A DNA stretch of 64,000 nt, taken from Heterotrichella gracilis (Eukaryota > Sar > Xanthophyceae > Tribonematales > Xanthonemataceae). Shown here in pieces: positions 59,259-64,000 of the stretch; the stretch's first letter is position 1; the number at the start of each line of letters is the position of its first letter. The stretch is taken from the NCBI GenBank assembly GCA_032358255.1, contig JAULBX010030264.1:118577-182576 (forward strand). Reading direction: 5' to 3'. The position numbers were made by a program, and so were the translations under genes. The notes under the pieces are model-generated. The model did not search any database and was not told the origin of the DNA. It saw only the letters and a list, made by a program, of their open reading frames with translations.

Positions 59259-62200
59259 ATGGCGGCCGCTATTGCGACCATGCAATGGGAGGCCAGCGCC
59301 GCTGCCTCCCTGGGAGTCACCACCTCCATGCTGCGCCTGGCACTCAGCTTCTGCGGATGCGTGCCGGTGGGCTGGGGGATGCGGGCGGTGCCCAGTCAAA
59401 CAGGTGAGGACATAGCCAAACCGTAAACATTAAACCCCCGCACGCACAGACCACTGCCCTCAACCCTAAACCCTACCCACTCCCTTCCTGCACAGGCTGC
59501 CATCTGTAAATCCTAAACCCTGAACCCAAGACCCTAAACCCCCACACGCACACGCCGCCGCCTATACGCACCCAACCCGAACCTCCAATCCCTAAACCCT
59601 AACCCCCACACGCACAGGCCGCCACCTGTACGCCATCCTCACCTGTGTGGCCCTGCTCTACTACCCGTAACCCCTGAACCCCAAACCCTTAACCACCAAC
59701 CACCAGCCATGAATCCCAATTCCTTACTCTCCAGGTCGCCATCTGTACGCCATCCTCACCGGCGTGGCCCTGCTCTACTACCCCTTTGGCCCTGCCGTCG
59801 CCTATCTACTGGTGCCCGCACTGGCTGCATATGTGGCCATGGCGGTGTCTAGGAGGAGATGTGGGGGGGCGACGTGGGTGGCGGCATTTGCGTTCCTGCT
59901 GTATTGGTGCGCAAGAGGGGGGAATGGGCTGGTGGTGGGCTGTGGGGGAAGATGAAAAGCGCAGGATTGGGTGGTTGAATAGGATATCATATGAGCGTGG
60001 GGTTAGCGTTTCTGTTGTGGTGGGACGGGAGGGGCTGGGGGGGAGGGGGGGGGGAGATGGAGGGTGCAGGAATGGGTGGTTTGCTATGTATGGTTGGCAT
60101 GGGCTTCGCATGTATGCTTATGCTGGGGCGGGGGCTGGGGGGTGGGTGTTAGGATTAGGGTTAAGGTTTAGGGTTTTGGTAGCTTGCGGCACACTGAATG
60201 GTGCAAAAAGGCTAGTGCAATTATGTGAGCATGGGCTCTCTTTCCTGTCCTGCTGCAATGGCGTGTGGAGGAGGAAGGGTATGGGCTAGGGTTATTTTAT
60301 AAACCTACAACCTGCATCCTAAGCAGCTCCTCCCCTGCCCGCAGCCACTGGAACAACGCCGGCGGCATATCGTGGAAGGCGGTAAACCCGAATCCCCACT
60401 TTCAACCCTACAACCTAAATCCTAAACCCTAAGCAGCTCCTCCCCCGCCCGCAGCCACTGGAACAACGCCAGCGGCATGTCATGGAAGGCGGGGGAGCTG
60501 GACATAACAGGTGGGTGGGTGGGGGGTGGGTGGGCGAGGGGGGGCTCACAGGCTGGTGTGGTGTAGAGGCTGATGGTCTCTAGCGGCGGTGCAGTGCAAT
60601 GCCTTGCGCTGTTTTTTGTGTGGTTTGTATGTTGTGGTTGCCTCGTAGTGCCCATTTGGTCATGGGGCTCATGGGGCCAGATATGTAGCCAAGTGGCTGT
60701 TCAGGGTTTAGGGTTTAGGGTTTAGTGGCTGATGGGTCCATGTCTGTGACCAAGGCACTGATGGGGTGTTGTCAGTAATCATCCAAATGATGGGGTCATG
60801 CGCATGTGATGATCATTGCTCATAGCGACGCCACGCTGCCTCTATCCCCACCTCCAAAGGTAAACCCTAAACCCTACACAGGTTTCCACCTGACTGACCC
60901 TGACCTGTGCCATTGTCCTCCCCAGGTGCCCTCATGGTCGCCACCCTCAAGGTCATTGCGGCAGCTGTGTGCTACCAGGATGGAGGCAAGAGGGACCAGG
61001 TGGGCGATTTTGGGTGTAGTGGGTAGCGGGTTGTCATGTTGGGAGATAGTTCTTCGTTGGAATAACACAGTAGACTTGAACACAGCCCTTTCGAGGCATC
61101 GCGTGTGTGGTAGATATGGCCAAGCAATGTAGGCAGCACATAAGTTGAAGTTAGATCACATGTGAATGGGAGGAAAAGTTCACCACCTTACCCGCACACC
61201 CAGCACACGCATAGGCGCTGCTTGAAACGCGCGACCATCTACAATGCGCCATCACCTTACTTAATCGCTGCAACCGCCTGATCACCCTAAGCCTCAACCT
61301 AAACCCTAACAAATGCACAACTTACCGCTAAACCCTGAACAAGCCACCACCCTTTCCCAGGACCTGCGGGAATACAACCGCCGCAACCGCCTGACCGCCC
61401 TCCCCTCCCTCCTCGAGTGGTTCTCCTACCTGCTGGCATGCGGTAACCTGCTGGCTGGCCCCGTGTTTGAGATGCGCGAGTGGCTGGAGTTCATTGGGCA
61501 CAAGGGGGAGTGGGGCGCGGCGGGTGAAAAGGGGGGGCAGGGCAACACAGTGGTGAGGATGGGGCTTGCATGCTCCCTTTATTGATATTTTTGGTTCTGT
61601 TCTAATGATTGTATGCCATATTTTACAAAAACAGCGAAGTAAAAAATGTAAGTCAACGTTGTAATCATCTGAAAGCACTCCAACAACGCCCATTGTGAAT
61701 AATTGCATTATTATGATGTACAAGCATCTTTTAATTTCTCTCTTTAGACGGGCACCCCTTTTGGGTTGGTTTGTCTCCTTTTTTGGTGCTTTCCCTGTCA
61801 CCTTTGGGCGTGAGCCGCGACATGTATAATCCCACTGGGGTCGAGGCTCCCCAGGGTAACAGTTTCTGTGCTGTCAAATTAAGAATTCTTCTTGCATCCT
61901 TTCTTTTGTTCATTTGTTACTATCAAATTATTATGGTACACAGTGGTGTATTGTAGAGATGCGACAGATAAAAGAGGTGCTATTGAATGTAGCAATCATG
62001 CGGATAACAATCTAGCAGCAACGCCAATGTGGAAAATTGTATTTGTATATTAATATGATGTACAAACATATTACATTTCGATTTTCCTTCTCCAGGCGGG
62101 CACCCCCTTTGGCCCTGGGTTCAAGCGGGTGGGCAAGGCGCTGCTGTACCTGGCAGTCCACATGGCCCTGGGGGCATACTTCCCTGTCATTGGGCTGGAG

Positions 62201-63801
62201 GGGGAGGGGTACCACAAGATGGGGGTGGCGGGGAGGTGGGTGGGGGTGGTTCCTTGTTTATATGCCACACCCCTTGGGTGGCACAAAATCCACAACCATG
62301 AACTGCACCGCATTTGAGTTACTGCTTTGGGATACACCTCCTGCTCACCCCACCGCACCCCACTCTCCTGGGGAATGCAAAAACACACCCTTACCTACTC
62401 GCACTATTATTCTTGTGTTCACCTCTGATCTGACCCCCACTCACCCTCCCTCCAGGTTGGTTTGCATGTGGCTCACATGCGTGGCCTACCGACTCAAGTA
62501 CTACTACGCCTGGTCCCTGGCGGAGGCATCCCTCATCTTCTCGGGATTCAACTACACGGGGATCGATCCCGGGGGCAAGCCGCGTCACGACCGATACCGG
62601 AATTTCAACTTTGTGCGCGTGGAGGCTCAGACGGATCCTGCGCTGCTGGCCAAATACTGGAACATCGCCACCGGCAACTGGCTGCGATACTGTAAGTCGG
62701 AGGGGGGATGGGGGCAGTGGAGGGTTCAGGGTTTAGGGCTTAGGGTGTAGGGTGTAGGGTTTAAGTAGGGGGGCCGCGTATGGGTGTCAGTGGCCTGTGG
62801 GGATATCAAATGCTGCCCATCACTTATAATCCTTACTTGAGTGTGAGGTGTATTGCCACAATGCCGGGAGGTACTGCACTGCACAGGGTCAGCACTTTTG
62901 ATGGGCAGGGGAGGGGTGGAGCTCACACATGCACAGCCATAGGCAGCGCACAGGGATATGCATTTCTGGGTAATTGTTATAAAATTAATAATGGTTGGCT
63001 ACCACCACTGTGCTGACTTACATGCGTTCCAACAGTGCAGCCAGATAAGCAGTTATTCCCACATGCCACCCATCCAGTAATAATGGGTGGTACCACTACG
63101 CGCACCGTCGTCCGCTCACCCACAGACCCTGAAACCCCAAACCCCACACCCGCAGACGTGTACGAGCGCCTCACCCCCATCGGCCGCAAGCCCACCTTCA
63201 CCGCCCTCCTGGTCACTCAGCTGGTATCCGCAGTATGGCACGGCCTCTTCCCTGGCTACTTCATTTTCTTTGCAGCTTCCGCGTTCTTCTTCTACAGCGG
63301 CAGAATAGTGTACCGGTGGGAGCAGGGCCCCCTCAAGGGGGTGGCGGGGTCCTGGGCCTGGAGGGGGGCCAAGGTGGTGTACACTGCGCTGGTGCGGGAC
63401 TACCTGGCGACTGCGTTCCTGGTGCGTGGAAACCCTAAACTCTAAACCCTAGTCCATCCTGATCCTAAACCCTAAAAGTTCCTGGTGTTCACAGCGCTGG
63501 TGCGGGGCTACGTGGCGGCCGCGTTCCTGGTGCAAGAAAACCCTTGTAAACCCCCTACAGCCCTAACCACAATATTTGCCAAAGTTTTGGTGCCAGGGCT
63601 GCGTTCACCCTTAAATATTCATGTGGTCATCTTGTTGTTTCCCAGGTGCTTTCGTGGCGGGAAAGCATCGACGCGTACCGCTCCGTGTACTGGGCGGGGC
63701 ACCTGGCCATCGCTGTGGTGTTTGCCCTTGGGTACGCATTCCCAGGGGGCAAGGGGGGAGGCGACAAGCAGAGCCGCAAGGAGAAGGATAGGCAAGAATA
63801 G
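59259..63801 (+). CDS. MBOAT lysophospholipid acyltransferase
   Basis: Nine exons, all in phase: 59259-59403, 59735-59906, 60455-60510, 60926-60999, 61361-61552, 62096-62235, 62456-62691, 63156-63421, 63646-63801; 478 aa, typical of plant LPLAT/LPCAT proteins. It is a multi-span ER protein that transfers acyl groups from acyl-CoA to lysophospholipids in the Lands cycle. Seen: several hydrophobic spans, RNRLTALPSLLEWFSYLL, LLAGPVFEMREW, CHWNNASG, GFNYTGID, and the catalytic motif WHGLFPGYFIFF with the conserved His. The C-terminus is lysine-rich (KQSRKEKDRQE), possibly an ER-retention signal. Chosen start: the first ATG giving MAAAIATMQWEA. Partial boundary copies of exons 2, 3, 6 and 8 lie in introns. 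Confidence 0.93.
63015..63078 (+). repeat. Dispersed repeat family A, copy in the MBOAT gene
   Basis: CTTACATGCGTTCCAACAGT then CAGCCAGATAAGCAGTTATT matches the family A head. It lies in the intron before exon 8. Confidence 0.6.
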
Positions 63802-63975
63802 GGCCTCCGCAAGGTTTCACCAGCGTTTTAATGGACCACTGTCCTGGTGATTTTTCAGGAATCATGTAGTGGAGGATAGGCAACAATAGGCCCAGACCAA
63901 TGGTACTGGGTGGGCACGCGGTCGTTGCTGCGGTGATTTACCCTGAGGCATTCTTTAAACCCTAAACGGTTACCT

Positions 63976-63999
63976 GGGGGGGGGGGGGGGGGGGGGGGG
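63976..63999. repeat. 24-base G homopolymer at the window end
   Basis: An uninterrupted run of G directly precedes the final base. It is either a genuine poly-G tract or a sequencing/assembly artefact at a contig edge. Confidence 0.9.
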
Positions 64000-64000
64000 C

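Noticed and set aside
1-64000. Window as a subtelomere
   Set aside because: The TTTAGGG words are short, degenerate, in both orientations and spread through housekeeping genes; no long terminal array is present.
1-64000. CRISPR arrays, operons or phage genes
   Set aside because: The genes are eukaryotic, intron-split and separately oriented; the tandem repeats seen are exon-boundary copies or microsatellites without regular unique spacers.

Overview
This is nuclear DNA from a eukaryote, most likely a green alga. Genes are split into many short GC-rich exons by GT-AG introns. Telomere-like TTTAGGG/CCCTAAA words of the plant type are scattered through introns and intergenic DNA. The gene set is plant/algal: an EGF-containing exostosin, an MBOAT lysophospholipid acyltransferase, a C2 protein with a PGY-rich tail, an ARM/MYND protein and a U-box protein. 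A prasinophyte-grade chlorophyte is my guess; the species cannot be read from the sequence alone.

Layout: the last exon of RAD51 (+, 37-255); a very large U-box gene (-, 969 to about 12.6 kb) crossed by a 100-N gap; FEN1 (-, 13239-17257) divergent from a C2/PGY-repeat gene (+, 17846-22779); an ARM-like/MYND gene (-, 24128 to about 29.7 kb); a poorly resolved stretch (29.7-32.0 kb); an exostosin-like glycosyltransferase (-, 32021-39256) divergent from COX16 (+, 40841-41844); importin-4 (+, 42018-53324); a two-segment membrane protein (-, 54918-56135, 5' end unknown); and an MBOAT acyltransferase (+, 59259-63801). Six genes were rebuilt exon by exon with every splice phase matching: FEN1 384 aa, C2/PGY 806 aa, exostosin 748 aa, COX16 90 aa, importin-4 1065 aa, MBOAT 478 aa. 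These are unrelated housekeeping genes with no operon logic; RAD51 and FEN1 both serve DNA repair but are not adjacent.

The most unusual signal is structural. In almost every gene the introns hold extra, diverged, same-strand copies of the neighbouring exon-intron boundary. Copies of exon 3' ends lie downstream of the true exon and copies of exon 5' starts lie upstream. Most are joined to short TTTAGGG-like tracts. I count more than thirty such copies across nine loci. I read this as recurrent tandem duplication of splice boundaries, probably seeded by interspersed telomere-like heptamers, leaving decoy donors and acceptors. Two dispersed short repeats, one of them SINE-like, are also present.
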